From positions 12,978,001 through 13,042,000 of the forward strand of contig NC_083505.1 of the NCBI RefSeq assembly GCF_032362555.1: a stretch of DNA of 64,000 nucleotides. The letters are read 5' to 3'. The first letter of the stretch is position 1. Every line of letters begins with the position of its first letter. Source of the DNA: Amyelois transitella (taxonomy: Eukaryota; Arthropoda; Insecta; Lepidoptera; Pyralidae). Below are positions 25,301 to 35,040 of the stretch, piece after piece. Made by a program: the position numbers and the translations under genes. The notes beneath the pieces were generated by a model that was not told the origin of the DNA, searched no databases, and saw nothing but the letters and a program-made list of their open reading frames with translations.

Positions 25301-26511
25301 CGGAACCTAACTAAATAAAATATTATCCTATGAAACTGCTGAAATGTAAAACTATCTTTGACAGGATGTAGGTTGAAAAATATATGCTTAATTGCTATGA
25401 AACTCTGCTGAAAAGTTAAACCATCTTTGACAGGATGTAGATTGCTCATTACTCTTCATTAACAATTAATTGAGCACTTACATCAACCAAGTAGTTAAAT
25501 ACCAGTCATCATTGTTATTAGTGAGTGAAAGTCTATTGGAATTTTTTTATGTATATTTTATATAAAAACTTGTGGTTCCCGGCACCAATAGAAAAGAAAA
25601 AGACCAATCCATCTCTTTACCATGGATGTCATAGAAGGCAACTAAGGGATAGGCTTATTTACTTAGTATTCTGCTTTCAGACAATGGGCTAGCAACCTAC
25701 TGATATTTGAATCTCAATTCCATAATTTAGCCTTATGAGTTTTGTACATTTTATGTGCATAAAATTTTAATAAATAAAAAATTGTACTTCTTAGTCTTTG
25801 GCTGGGTGGTTTCTAGCATAACATTACCTATGTTACTTTTTAATATCTCTGTACCACATATCACTTAAATCAAGCCAGTAATTTTTGATTTTGTCTTTAA
25901 CAAACAATAATATTTCTCTTTCGTTTAGGTTCTTTTCTAATTTTTCAATAGATGTACATAAATATGTATATAAATAATACAAACCTCATTATAATATTGA
26001 TATGGAAAATGGATCAATTTCACCTTACTATTTTATGTACATCAGAAAAAAAATAAAAATAGAACTAAAACTAAAGAGAAATTTTCTACAAGGGCACTAC
26101 TTATTTCTAGAGATTTTTTTCCAGTAGAACCACAACTGCTCTGGAAGACAAAGCAATTAACACAAAAAACACAAATTATTTGTTTTTGAATACAATTTAC
26201 ATGGAATTTCAACCCTGCAATGCTTGGCAAAGGCTTCCAGAAAACAATAAATATAAGTTTATTAACAACCATCTGAAAATTTTACAAAACAAAACCATAT
26301 GATTGCAATGTGGGGGGTCTTTCTAATTAGTTTTAATAAATTTTATATATATATATAAAAACTCTATCAATAAAATTGGCAGGAAAGCTCACAATTAACT
26401 GAGAGTTATAACAATTTATTGGGACAAATGAAATAGGCACTTAGGCTTCTCTAAGTAGTGCTTCTTCCAGTTGTTTACCTGAGCATTCTTCCCGTGCCTG
26501 GCGTTGGCCAT
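16336..26511 (-). CDS. dock: NCK / dreadlocks SH2-SH3 adaptor
   Basis: Cytoplasmic adaptor linking phosphotyrosine receptors to actin regulators (PAK, WASP-type proteins). Exons in order: 26479-26511, 23990-24183, 22775-23047, 21382-21469, 20614-20804, 17473-17620, 16770-16928 and 16336-16389. They total 1140 nt, 379 aa, close to vertebrate NCK (about 377). Domains: SH3-1 about 13-70 (KYDYAAQ...WWRV...PSNYV), SH3-2 about 120-175 (KYNYQAQ...GWWRG...WFPSNY), SH3-3 about 197-255 (ALYSFTS...VPRNYL) and SH2 about 278-372. The SH2 has the FLIRDSE phosphotyrosine motif and FSVSLKA. The C-terminus is [17 protein letters not shown]. The start at 26511 has a strong Kozak context; an in-frame upstream ATG at 26583 is possible. 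The model uses the first of 12 tandem donors in exon 5 (see 19425-20679). Confidence 0.93.
17230..17460 (-). mobile_element. Helitron-like relic in an NCK intron
   Basis: ACTAGCTGTGACCCGGCAAA at one end and a TTTATAATATTATATAGTG end at the other. It ends about 13 bp from the donor of SH2 exon 17473-17620. Confidence 0.5.
17680..17795 (-). repeat. tRNA-derived SINE
   Basis: Minus strand reads ACGACCTCTGTGGCGCAGCT, then GGGCCCGGGTTCGAATCTCG (B box), then a GGCATGATGAGAAAAGAACT block. Same family as 12045-12175. It abuts the large palindrome at 17806. Confidence 0.7.
17806..19060. mobile_element. 1.26-kb foldback palindrome (long inverted repeat element)
   Basis: Arms 17806-18339 and 18527-19060 are reverse complements with no gaps (paired positions sum to 36866) and only a few mismatches seen. 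Recognisable but gapped similarity runs about 20 bases further into the centre. Outer ends read GATCCGGCTGCAAAATCACT. Each arm holds three 25-nt boxes ending GGCCGCAA (17898-17922, 18040-18064, 18183-18207 and mirror positions). Each arm also carries the same 96-codon open frame, which has no recognised family. It lies in the NCK intron between the SH3-3 and SH2 exons. A foldback-type DNA transposon is the likely class. Confidence 0.75.
19215..19412. repeat. Two inverted fragments of a family E repeat
   Basis: Left part (ACAGGTATTGGGTGAG) is inverted and right part (AACTCACCCAATCCATGG) direct relative to the copy at 24615-24985. The right part runs up to the start of the NCK tandem array. Confidence 0.55.
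19425..20679 (-). repeat. 102-bp tandem array spanning the donor of NCK exon 5
   Basis: Twelve full copies plus a partial one, period exactly 102 bp. Each unit is 66 nt of exon end (from ACACACCGGCC to CCCTACAG) plus 36 nt of intron start (GTACACCCC...). Every copy therefore repeats an AG|GTACAC donor, at 20614 and every 102 bp down to 19492. The unit is a multiple of three and stays open, adding 34 residues per copy (core [17 protein letters not shown]). Copies differ at a few sites (GGTGCGG/GGTGTGG; TGTATGG/TGCATGG), so they are not one read copied exactly. Confidence 0.95.
20920..21210 (-). mobile_element. Helitron-like element, family C (copy 2)
   Basis: Plus strand reads ACTAGCTGTGCCCGCAACTT through TTCAGCTTTATAATATTAAT, the reverse of 4236-4462. 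It lies in an NCK intron. Confidence 0.6.
21238..21292 (-). repeat. LINE 3'-end fragment, family F
   Basis: ATACATAAAATCGCACCTTT and CCCGGTGGGATAGGCAGAGA match the inverted 3' terminus of family F. Confidence 0.5.
21500..21790. repeat. Family A repeat, two halves in opposite orientation
   Basis: Left part (CATACATATAGTCACGTCTA) is an inverted 3' end. From about 21610 the sequence is a direct copy (GAGGCGATAAGCTGGCAACC onward). Either two insertions or one inversion. Confidence 0.6.
21832..22720. mobile_element. Helitron-like element, family C' (about 0.9 kb)
   Basis: Begins ACTAGCTGACCCGCGCAACT and ends with AAATCCGTTGCGTAGTTTTC, a motif shared with 41041-41350 and 63095-63282 in reverse. 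No coding region seen. It lies in an NCK intron. Confidence 0.5.
23165..23425 (+). mobile_element. Helitron-like element, family C (copy 3)
   Basis: CTATACTAATATTATAAAGC to GTCGCGGGCACAGCTAGT. It lies between the SH3-2 and SH3-1 exons of NCK. Confidence 0.65.
24573..24597. repeat. Poly(A) run
   Basis: About 25 adenines, just upstream of the family E repeat. Confidence 0.7.
24615..24985 (+). repeat. SINE-like repeat, family E (longest copy)
   Basis: Blocks in order: GGTGGTCGAATCAGCAAGGT, CAGCTTCAAATCCCACCTC (B-box-like), AACTAGATGTGTAACCATGG, GCAAAGTTTGCGGAAGTCTG, ATGGATAGAGGCATACCCCG. Fragments occur at 19215-19412, 44885-45005 and 59160-59285. It lies in the first NCK intron. Confidence 0.6.
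25328..25445. repeat. Two-copy direct repeat
   Basis: CTATCTTTGACAGGATGTAG occurs around 25350-25371, and again with one change around 25417-25440, each preceded by a CTGCTGAAA block. Period is about 68 bp, in an NCK intron. Confidence 0.65.
25565..25740 (+). repeat. SINE-like repeat, family A, 3'-truncated
   Basis: TGTGGTTCCCGGCACCAATA to TGAATCTCAATTCCATAATT. The tail is absent. Confidence 0.7.
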
Positions 26512-27789
26512 GGCGTGCGGCGCCGGCAGCGGTTTGCTGGCCCACACCGAGTCTGCGGCGCGCACCGACCGCGTCTCCAACATGACACCCCGAGGAGACA
26601 CCAGCGAGATCAGTGCCGCCCCCTCACTGATACATTGCGGCAGACAATCACTGCACTGCACCACTAGTTCACTATATCCACGCGATCGATTACGCACAAA
26701 TTTTCAACACTACACGTGAACGCAAATCTCGTGACTGTTTACAAATAGAACGTGCGAAAATCCGATCGAAAGCTAAATCAAAGGACACCAGTGAAAGAGA
26801 GATGCATCGGAGCGATGAAATCTTAAAGAATTCTATATATTTTATTATCAAGATGTTGGTTTTATATTATTTTATTAAAATTATGCACTAGTCTAAGGTA
26901 AAAAAAGACTTTCACCATTCAAATAATTAATTTGATAAATTTTCGTACAAAATTTTCACAAAATCGGTGGGGCATCGACGAATCAATAGACAAATTCTTT
27001 TTTTTGCAAATGAACAAGAAAGTACCATAGATTAAAGTAAGCGAGATCACTGACCTCTTTTGTACCTGGATATTGGCAAATCACCCTCGCTGCACAAATA
27101 TTGGCATACCGTAAATGCTAAAATAAAAACATGTAAAACATTCACGGTATGGTATGCCAATACTTTGAACTACTTGTGTATTATCTTTGGGCCCTGCAAT
27201 GCCCCCGCCAAGTTGAGCGCTTGTCTTTCGACGAACGAACGACTTTGTCTAGATTTTATTACTTATTTAAGAAATAAACTAGCAGCTCTATCGAGTTTGC
27301 TAGTTCTTTACAGAAAGTTTTTGATGGGATAAAAAAAAAATTGTTTCTGTGGGATTGTGTATTCTTCTATAAGTGGCGCTAAATTCATGCAGGCGAAGCT
27401 GCCGGTAAAAGCTAAAAATAAGAAAGATGTTCAAAATGAAATAGGGGCCAAAAAACCTAGCTGTCATTTTTTTTTTTTTTCTTTTTTTTTTCTTTCTTGG
27501 CTTTCACCGGACTTACTTTCGTTGCCAATTCATTTCTACCAAAGTCGTGGTTTGAAGTGGCACGAAGTTTGGTCGATAGACGGTTATACTATCTAACGTA
27601 CGAAACTTTTTCGCGGTACAATTCTATTACACGTCAGTGTTCTTTGTGTATAGTCTATGACTCTTATTGACATTTGTTTTATTTTTATTCTGTGTTGCTT
27701 GGCTGGTTGGGTCTCGTATTTGTAAGATAATTTTAATTGAAATAAGAGTTTCTAGATGGATAAACGTGTCTAATTAAACGCGATTGACG
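26512..27789. promoter_or_regulatory. Divergent promoter interval between NCK and SPT5
   Basis: The two genes start back to back about 1.28 kb apart. A GC-rich block (26490-26640) covers the NCK 5'UTR. An imperfect inverted repeat (TATTGGCATACCGTAAATG at 27099-27117, partner at 27139-27162) lies in the middle. No TATA box could be assigned. Confidence 0.5.
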
Positions 27790-30700
27790 ATGTCCGACTC
27801 GGAAGGAAGTAATTTTTCTGGCAATGCCTCTGACGCTGGTAGTGTAGCATCCAATCGGTCCCGCAGAAGTGCAGCGTCAAATCGGTCTCGTTCGAGTTCC
27901 CGTGGCTCCCGTGTCTCGCGTTCCCGTTCACGGTCTGGAAGCCGTAGTCCCTCGAGGAGCCCCTCACGGAGTCCTTCCAGATCTCGGTCGCGGTCACGCT
28001 CAAGAAGCAGGTATAATCACCGCCTGTGTGTTTACTTGTTTATGTGGCATCAATTAGCTATGAGAATAAATTAATGGAATTGTTCTAGGAGTCGCTCGGC
28101 TGGTTCTGATGGCAGCCGCAATAGAGACGACGAGGCCAAAGAGGCTTCTGGCGATGAGGAAGTTGAGGTGAGAAAGAAACATTTTCCACAGTTCTTTTCC
28201 AGTCACATAAAGGTTATCTGTCTATTTATTATATTGCTAGGAAATGAAAACTTAGCATTTTTATTAGATGGTAATAAATGCTATAATAAATAATATATAA
28301 ATAAATAATATATACCTAAATCAAGATGGCATTAGGGCAAACTGGAATATTATACCTTTATTTTAGGCCTCCCATTCACTGAAACTTTAGCTTGAAAAGT
28401 AAGCTAACTTAGGTTAGATCTTTAATGCAATAGTCATCCCTTCATAAACCTTTATTTGTGGTAACAGCACAATCATTTCAATTCATATACAAATTAAGTG
28501 CCATGTGGTTCCCGGAATTTAAAAAGAATAGAACCACTCCATCTCTCATGATGTCATAAAAGGCAACAAAGGGAATGGCTTATAAACTCTGTATTCAAAC
28601 GTGGCTTTACACCGCAAGGGATGGGATATACATGATTTCATGTATGTATGTAGAAATAGTTTCTTATTAACCTTAGACCCGTGATTCATATTAATATGCT
28701 TATGTACTTTGTTTTTATGGTATACATTATTGTTTGTAGGATGAGCAAGAGCCGGAGGGAGATGATCTGGTAGACTCCGAGGAGTATGATGAAGATGAGG
28801 AGGAGGAGAGACGCCGCAAAAAGCGTAAGAAGGACAACCGATTTGGAGGGTTCATCATCGATGAAGCGGAGGTTAGTTTCGCTCAGATTTTGTGTTTTTA
28901 GAACAATATAGTGATAAATTCATTTAGTTAATTCAAAGAGAAATTCATATGTCCATCAAAAGTTTACAAGTCCTAAATGAATCATCTCTTTTAAGTACTG
29001 TTGAAGAATATAAAGCATCAATAATATACATCTCATTTCCAATGGATGTCGTAAGAGGCGACTAAGGGATAGGCTTATAAACGTCGGATTCTTATTTTAG
29101 GCGATGGGCTAGCAACCTGTCGCTATTTGAATCTCAATTCTATCATAAAGCTTAACAGCAGAACATGGCCTATCAGTCTCTTCAAGACTGTTGGCCCTTA
29201 GATATGTATGAATGAAAAAAATAATATCCATTGGAAGTGATTTGTTTCTTTTATAACTATTTCTTGTTGCTGTATAAATTTCTGTGCAATTATTGCAAAC
29301 AAACAAACAAATATTGCTCTGTTAGTTGAAGCTAAAGCTTTTGTCAGCAGCTATGCCCACATTAATTAAAAAGTTGAAGAACAAAGAAGATGATTGAATT
29401 AAGATAATGGTTTATCAGTATGTTATAAAATTGAAGTTGTCAAAAATTCCAAAAAAATTGTATTTGTATTTTGTAATTTTGTACACAACTGAAAAAGGGC
29501 TTTTGCTAATAACTTTATTTTCCACGTGAACTTCGCCCTACGCGTTTCTATTTGCTTACACGTTTTGACCTAATGTTTGAATAAAGGCATGTGACTCTTT
29601 CTTACTGCCAAACCTGTTGCCGTTTTTTCCTGCTGTAAAACTTGTTAAACATTTCGGGATAGTACTCTAATGGAATTACTATGCAATTCTTGCATTGCAA
29701 ATTATTGTTGGTAATGGCATAAAAGTGGATAATTAAGAAGTATTGTCGGGAAATGTAGTCTCTGCTTTCGAGAAAATAGTGCTTGAACAATTATTGAAGA
29801 AATGAATCTGCTAACTTGGTGAATGAAGACTTCTTAATTAGTAAGTATAAATTATTTATTTCTCCTAAATCTTGAAAACTGCGCATCGCTTGTCTTATTG
29901 CTAAGATTGTGGGGCCTTGTTTATGGTAAGTTTTTTTTTGTATATATCCTTAAACTTTGTTGATAAAGTTGAAATCCTATTTTAAGTCCCAATTTGTCAA
30001 TAGATACGCGTTGCGCGGAGTTCACGATTTTTCCCTTATAAAATGATTATTGGAATTAAAGTTTTAAATAACATAACTTAACATTTTTTTCTAAAAACTT
30101 TTTATTTATTTTTAAACAGCCTATTACTGCCACTGCAGGACTAAGTCTTCCACTGATTATCCTACCAGAAAACTGGTGGTGACTGCACATTCAATAGTAT
30201 TTTTTCGTTCCAGAGTCCTACAGAAGAAAATGAGACATCATCATCATCAGAAGCGACAGATCTGCCTGATCAATGTGACGATAAACTGTTCCCAACATCA
30301 AAAGAACTAGACTCTTACATGCCAGCAAAAACGTCTAACCCACGAAAACGGAAAAACGATTCTGAAATAAGTAATAAAATCGACGAAATATTCGGCAATT
30401 TCAAGAATGATTTGGACAATCGGAAACATTTTGAGGAGGACGAGTGCGACCTCTACGGGAAGCTATTGGCTATTAAACTCAAACGGTTGGAAAGACATAA
30501 CCGGTTAAATATGATGGCTGAAATAGATCGGATATTTCTCATGCATTATCAGAATCATCACAACAGGAGTTCGTGGCAGTACCCAGCAGGTGCCACAAGT
30601 CAGGGTGCTTCAAGTAGTGATATCAATAATGTGTTTCCTAGTACCAGTGGAATTAGATCTAACCAAAGTGCAGAAGACGTCATTTGCATAGAACAAAATG

Positions 30701-33700
30701 CAGTTGAAGAAATAGTGATTAGTGATGATGAAGTGGAACAATTCAAAAACAAAGAAACTACACACAACTTACCTGTGAAAGATGAACCACAATCAAATCT
30801 TAATGATGCAATGTCAAGACAAAATGATCTTTTACCAAGTGAAAATGTTCCAGTTAAAAGCAACATACCTGTAAAACAAGAGTCTGAGTCAGAATTAAAT
30901 CAAAATAATCCCACACCAGTAAATAATGGCATAGTACCATTAGAAAATCAAGTATCAATAAAAAAAGAATCAAATCATGTTAATGAAGAAAAACTGTCTA
31001 AAATACATAAAACAATACCTGTAAAACTTGAACCAAAATCTATAAGAAATGAGACTTCAATATGCGAAGGCCCAGTACAAGTAAATAATAATACACCTAA
31101 CCCAAATGAGCAAGATGTGACAATAAAAAATGAAATAATAGAAAAAAACTTAAAATCTTAAACAAGATCGAAAAATGATTTTGCTATAATAGATAATTTG
31201 ATTAAACGTGAGAATGTGATTTTTTTTGTGAAGTGAATGTGTGATTGTGACTGAAGTCATAAATTTATTCAGAATCTTATGTTTTAGTATATAAGCGATA
31301 AAGACTTTTTGGATAGTGCGTTTTGTTAAACATTTTTGTTAATTATGTTATTTTTTTATAAAATAAAATCGATATGTGAATTTTTTTTGTTGAATCTCAT
31401 TATCTTTCCTCAACAATCATATTGATATAACACATTGGATTTATGAAATAAATAGCGCCATTGGCGGGCTTAATGCTAGAAGCATTATCTACCTGTCAAC
31501 CATTGGGTCTGACAAAGAACTTTAAGCGTGGTCAAACTAAATAGATATCTTTATACCTACACAAACTATAAAATAAGATAATTATAACAAACAAACATTA
31601 AGACCCTCGGAGTGGGAAGACCTAGACGAACATATCTTGATCAAATTAAGGACGTCCTGGTAAAGGGTCAGGTCAAAAGTACCCGAAACCGCCGAGCTTG
31701 CATGAAGAGAGTTATGAATGTGGATGAAGCAAAGGAAGTATGCAGGGATCGTGGCAAGTGGAAAGAGGTAGTCTCTGCCTACCCCTCCGGGAAAGAGGCG
31801 TGATTTTATGTTGTATGTATTAAGACCCTTGCCACTCTAAAGAAACCTATATACCTTCCATTTGAAGTATGCCTTTTGTTGTTTTTTGTTTGTAATCTGT
31901 TTGGAGTGGTATATAAATAAATAATTCCAATCCAATCCAATCACCTCCATCAGCCCAATCCATCTAAAATTTTATAACAAAAAGTTATTTCACTTCATTA
32001 TTGTCTATCATCTTATAAATTTTTAAATCATTTAATTTTTTTTAACACTTTATAGGTTGACGATGAGGTCGACGAAGACGACGAATGGGAGGAGGGCGCC
32101 CAGGAGATGGGCATCGTGGGCAACGAGGTGGACGAGGTGGGGCCCACCGCCCGCGAGATCGAGGGCCGGCGCCGCGGCACCAACCTCTGGGACTCGCAGA
32201 AAGAGGAGGAAATTGAAGAGTACTTGAGGAACAAGTACGCTGATGAATCAGCGGCGATGAGACACTTCGGGGAAGGTGGCGAAGAAATGTCCGACGAAAT
32301 CACCCAACAGACGCTCCTACCCGGCATAAAAGACCCGAATCTATGGATGGTGAAGTGCCGCATTGGTGAGGAAAAAGCGACAGTTTTACTTCTCATGAGG
32401 AAATTCATCGCGTACCAATATTCAGATGAACCTTTCCAGATCAAGTCTGTAGTGGCTCCGGAGGGCGTTAAAGGGTATATTTACATAGAGGCGTACAAAC
32501 AAACTCACGTTAAAAATATAATTAATAATGTAGGCACTTTGCGCATGGGCATTTGGAAGCAGGACATGGTTCCAATTAAGGAGATGACAGATGTGCTCAG
32601 GGTTGTCAAAGAACAGTCTGGGTTGAAACCTAAACAGTGGGTGAGGCTTAAGCGAGGGTTGTACAAAGATGACATTGCCCAAGTGGACTATGTTGATCTG
32701 GCACAGAATCAAGTGCATTTGAAATTGTTACCTAGGATTGATTACACTCGGCTGAGAGGGGCCCTGAGGACGGTTCAGAGCGAGAGCGAAGCGGCCAAGC
32801 GCAAGAAGAAGCGACGCCCCACTGCGAAACCGTTCGATCCGGAAGCTATCCGAGCGATTGGAGGCGAAGTTACTTCCGATGGTGACTTTTTAATTTTCGA
32901 AGGTAACCGATATTCGCGTAAAGGTTTCCTTTACAAGAACTTTACAATGTCAGCCATTTTGGCTGAAGGCGTTAAGCCCACGCTGACGGAATTGGAACGG
33001 TTTGAGGAACAACCTGAAGGCATTGACATAGAGTTAGCAGCGCCCGCCAAAGACGATCCGACTAGCCTGCACTCGTTCTCTATGGGTGATAATGTTGAGG
33101 TGTGCTCAGGAGATCTCGCCAACTTGCAAGCGAGGATCATCGCGATTGACGGCTCCATGATCACCGTGATGCCCAAACACGACGCTCTCAAAGATCCATT
33201 GATATTCAAACCTAACGAGCTGAGGAAGTACTTCAAACAGGGTGATCACGTTAAGGTTTTGGCCGGACGATATGAGGGTGATACAGGATTGATCGTGCGA
33301 GTGGAACCACACCGCGTAGTGTTGGTTTCCGATCTCACTATGCATGAATTGGAGGTCTTGCCAAGAGACTTACAACTCTGCTCGGATATGGCCACCGGCG
33401 TGGATTCCCTCGGTCAGTTCCAGTGGGGCGACATGGTCCAACTCGATCCTCAAACCGTCGGGGTTATAGTCAGACTCGAAAAGGAAAATTTCCACGTTCT
33501 CGGCATGCAGGGCAAAGTTATCGAGTGCAAACCTCAAGCTTTACAAAAACGCCGCGAGAATCGCTTCACGATGGCTCTGGACTCCGAACAGAACACGATC
33601 CAAAAGAGAGACATAGTGAAAGTGATAGACGGACCGCACGCCGGCCGCAACGGAGAGATCAAGCATCTGTACAGGAACTTCGCATTCCTGCAGTCGCGGA

Positions 33701-34869
33701 TGTACCTCGACAACGGCGGCATCTTCGTGTGCAAGACGCGCCACCTGCAGCTCGCCGGCGGGAACAAGAACAACGCGACCAACAACAACCTGTCGCTGGG
33801 CTTCATGTCGCCGCGCATCCACTCGCCCATGCACCCGTCGGGGCGCGGGGGCGGCGGGGGGCGGGGGCGCGGCGAGCGCGGCGTGGGCCGCGACCGCGAG
33901 TTCATCGGCCTCACCATCAAGATCACGGGCGGGCCCTACAAGGGCAACGTGGGCATCGTCAAGGACGCCACCGGCAGCACCGCGCGCGTGGAGCTGCACT
34001 CCACGTGCCAGACCATCTCCGTGGACCGCAGCCACATCGCGGGCGCGGGCGGCGGCGCGGGGGCGGCGGGGGGCGGGGGAGCCTCCAGCTACTCGCGCAC
34101 GCCCGCGCGCACGCCGGCGCTGGGCGCGCACACGCCCACGTACCGCGACACGGGCATCAAGACGCCCATGCACGGCTCGCAGACGCCCATCTACGACGTG
34201 GGCAACCGCACGCCGCACTACGGCTCGGCCACGCCGTCGCACGACGGCAGCCGCACGCCGGCGCACGGCGCCTGGGACCCGGCCGCGGCCGCCACGCCGG
34301 CGCGCGACTTCGAGTTCGCGCTGGACGACGCGCCGCCGCCCTACGCGCGCGCCGGGCCCTTCACGCCGCAGACGCCGGGCACCATGTACGGCTCCGACCA
34401 CACCTACAGCCCGTACCAGCCGTCGCCGTCGCCGTCGGGCTACCAGTCGGGCTACCTGGGCACGCCCAGCCCCGTGGGCTACTCGCCGCGCAGCCCGTAC
34501 CAGCCCGGCACGCCGGCGCCGGACGCCGCGCCGGCGCCGGACTGGCACACCACGGAGGTGGAGGTGCGCATCCGCGCCTCGCACGAGGACGCGGCGCTGG
34601 CGGGGCAGGCGGGCGTGGTGCGCGGCCTGAGCGGCGGCATGTGCTCCGTGTTCGTGCCGCGCGAGGACCGCGTGGTGACGCTGCTGGCCGACCAGCTGGA
34701 GCCCGTGGTGCCGGCCAGCGGCGACCGCGTCAAGGTCATCGCGGGCGAGGACCGCGAGGCCGTGGGCCAGCTCATCTCCATCGAGAACCAGGAGGGCGTC
34801 GTCAAGTTCGGCACCGACGACATCAAGATCATGCAGCTGCGCCACCTCTGCAAGACCAGCACTGCCTAA
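27790..34869 (+). CDS. Spt5: Transcription elongation factor SPT5 (DSIF large subunit)
   Basis: Partner of SPT4 on RNA polymerase II, controlling pausing and elongation. Exons: 27790-28010, 28089-28167, 28740-28871 and 32056-34869; all phases match, giving 3246 nt and 1081 aa (human about 1087). The start (ACGATGTCC, A at -3) opens [11 protein letters not shown]. An RS-repeat segment (about 25-80) is followed by an acidic region. The NGN domain is about 237-330 ([14 protein letters not shown]). KOW domains include [45 protein letters not shown] and [15 protein letters not shown]. The C-terminal repeat region (about 820-950) is rich in TP motifs ([21 protein letters not shown]), the class phosphorylated by P-TEFb. 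A last KOW ([16 protein letters not shown]) closes the protein. The last exon becomes extremely GC-rich after about 33750. Intron 3 hosts a nested gene. Confidence 0.96.
28495..28655 (+). repeat. SINE-like repeat, family A, internally deleted
   Basis: AAGTGCCATGTGGTTCCCGG to GATTTCATGTATGTATGT, with the central block missing. It lies in SPT5 intron 2. Confidence 0.65.
29030..29215 (+). repeat. SINE-like repeat, family A, 5'-truncated
   Basis: CATTTCCAATGGATGTCGTA to CTCTTCAAGACTGTTGGCCC, then a short ATGTATGAATG tail. It lies in SPT5 intron 3. Confidence 0.65.
29923..31161 (+). CDS. Nested gene: BESS-like protein with SUMO-binding and SUMO-acceptor motifs
   Basis: Same-strand gene inside SPT5 intron 3. 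The preferred model joins ATG at 29923-29925, directly followed by GTAAGT, to 30214-31161; the acceptor TTTTTCGTTCCAG is strong and the product is 316 aa. Alternatives are a start at 30319 (280 aa) or splicing from SPT5 exon 3, which is also in phase. Numbering from Met 30319: residues 43-75 ([20 protein letters not shown] onward) resemble a BESS motif. VICIE (121) and [11 protein letters not shown] (130-140) look like SUMO-interaction motifs. Five psi-K-x-E sites follow: VKDE 153, VKQE 185, IKKE 214, VKLE 235 and IKNE 269. The rest is Asn/Ser-rich and probably disordered. A nuclear, SUMO-linked protein is inferred; no orthologue is recognised. Base composition is AT-rich, unlike SPT5. Confidence 0.72.
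31597..31829 (+). mobile_element. 5'-truncated LINE insertion with 11-bp target duplication, family F
   Basis: Insert 31608-31818 is flanked by ATTAAGACCCT at 31597-31607 and 31819-31829. It encodes the C-terminal end of a non-LTR retrotransposon protein ([14 protein letters not shown], then [15 protein letters not shown], ending [11 protein letters not shown] stop) and a TATGTTGTATG tail. It lies in SPT5 intron 3, downstream of the nested gene. Confidence 0.75.
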
Positions 34870-35034
34870 ACCTGTCGCGAGCGCTTTGCGAGATATCATT
34901 ACACCAAACCCTTGCAGGCGATGTTGGTTCCATAGAAAAAAAAAATTACCCATAGGTATAGGAATGTCGATAAATCGTGTAGTTTATAATGTGCTAAGCG
35001 AACCTATAATTATTCTAATGTTTGATCTTGTTTA

Positions 35035-35040
35035 AATAAA
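35035..35040 (+). terminator. Poly(A) signal of SPT5
   Basis: AATAAA about 165 nt after the SPT5 stop. A second overlapping AATATAAATATT run follows. Confidence 0.6.

Noticed and set aside
33423..34955. Open frames of 510 (plus) and 470 (minus) codons over SPT5
   Set aside because: They are shadows of the very GC-rich last SPT5 exon, giving Arg/Ala/Gly-rich translations without domains.
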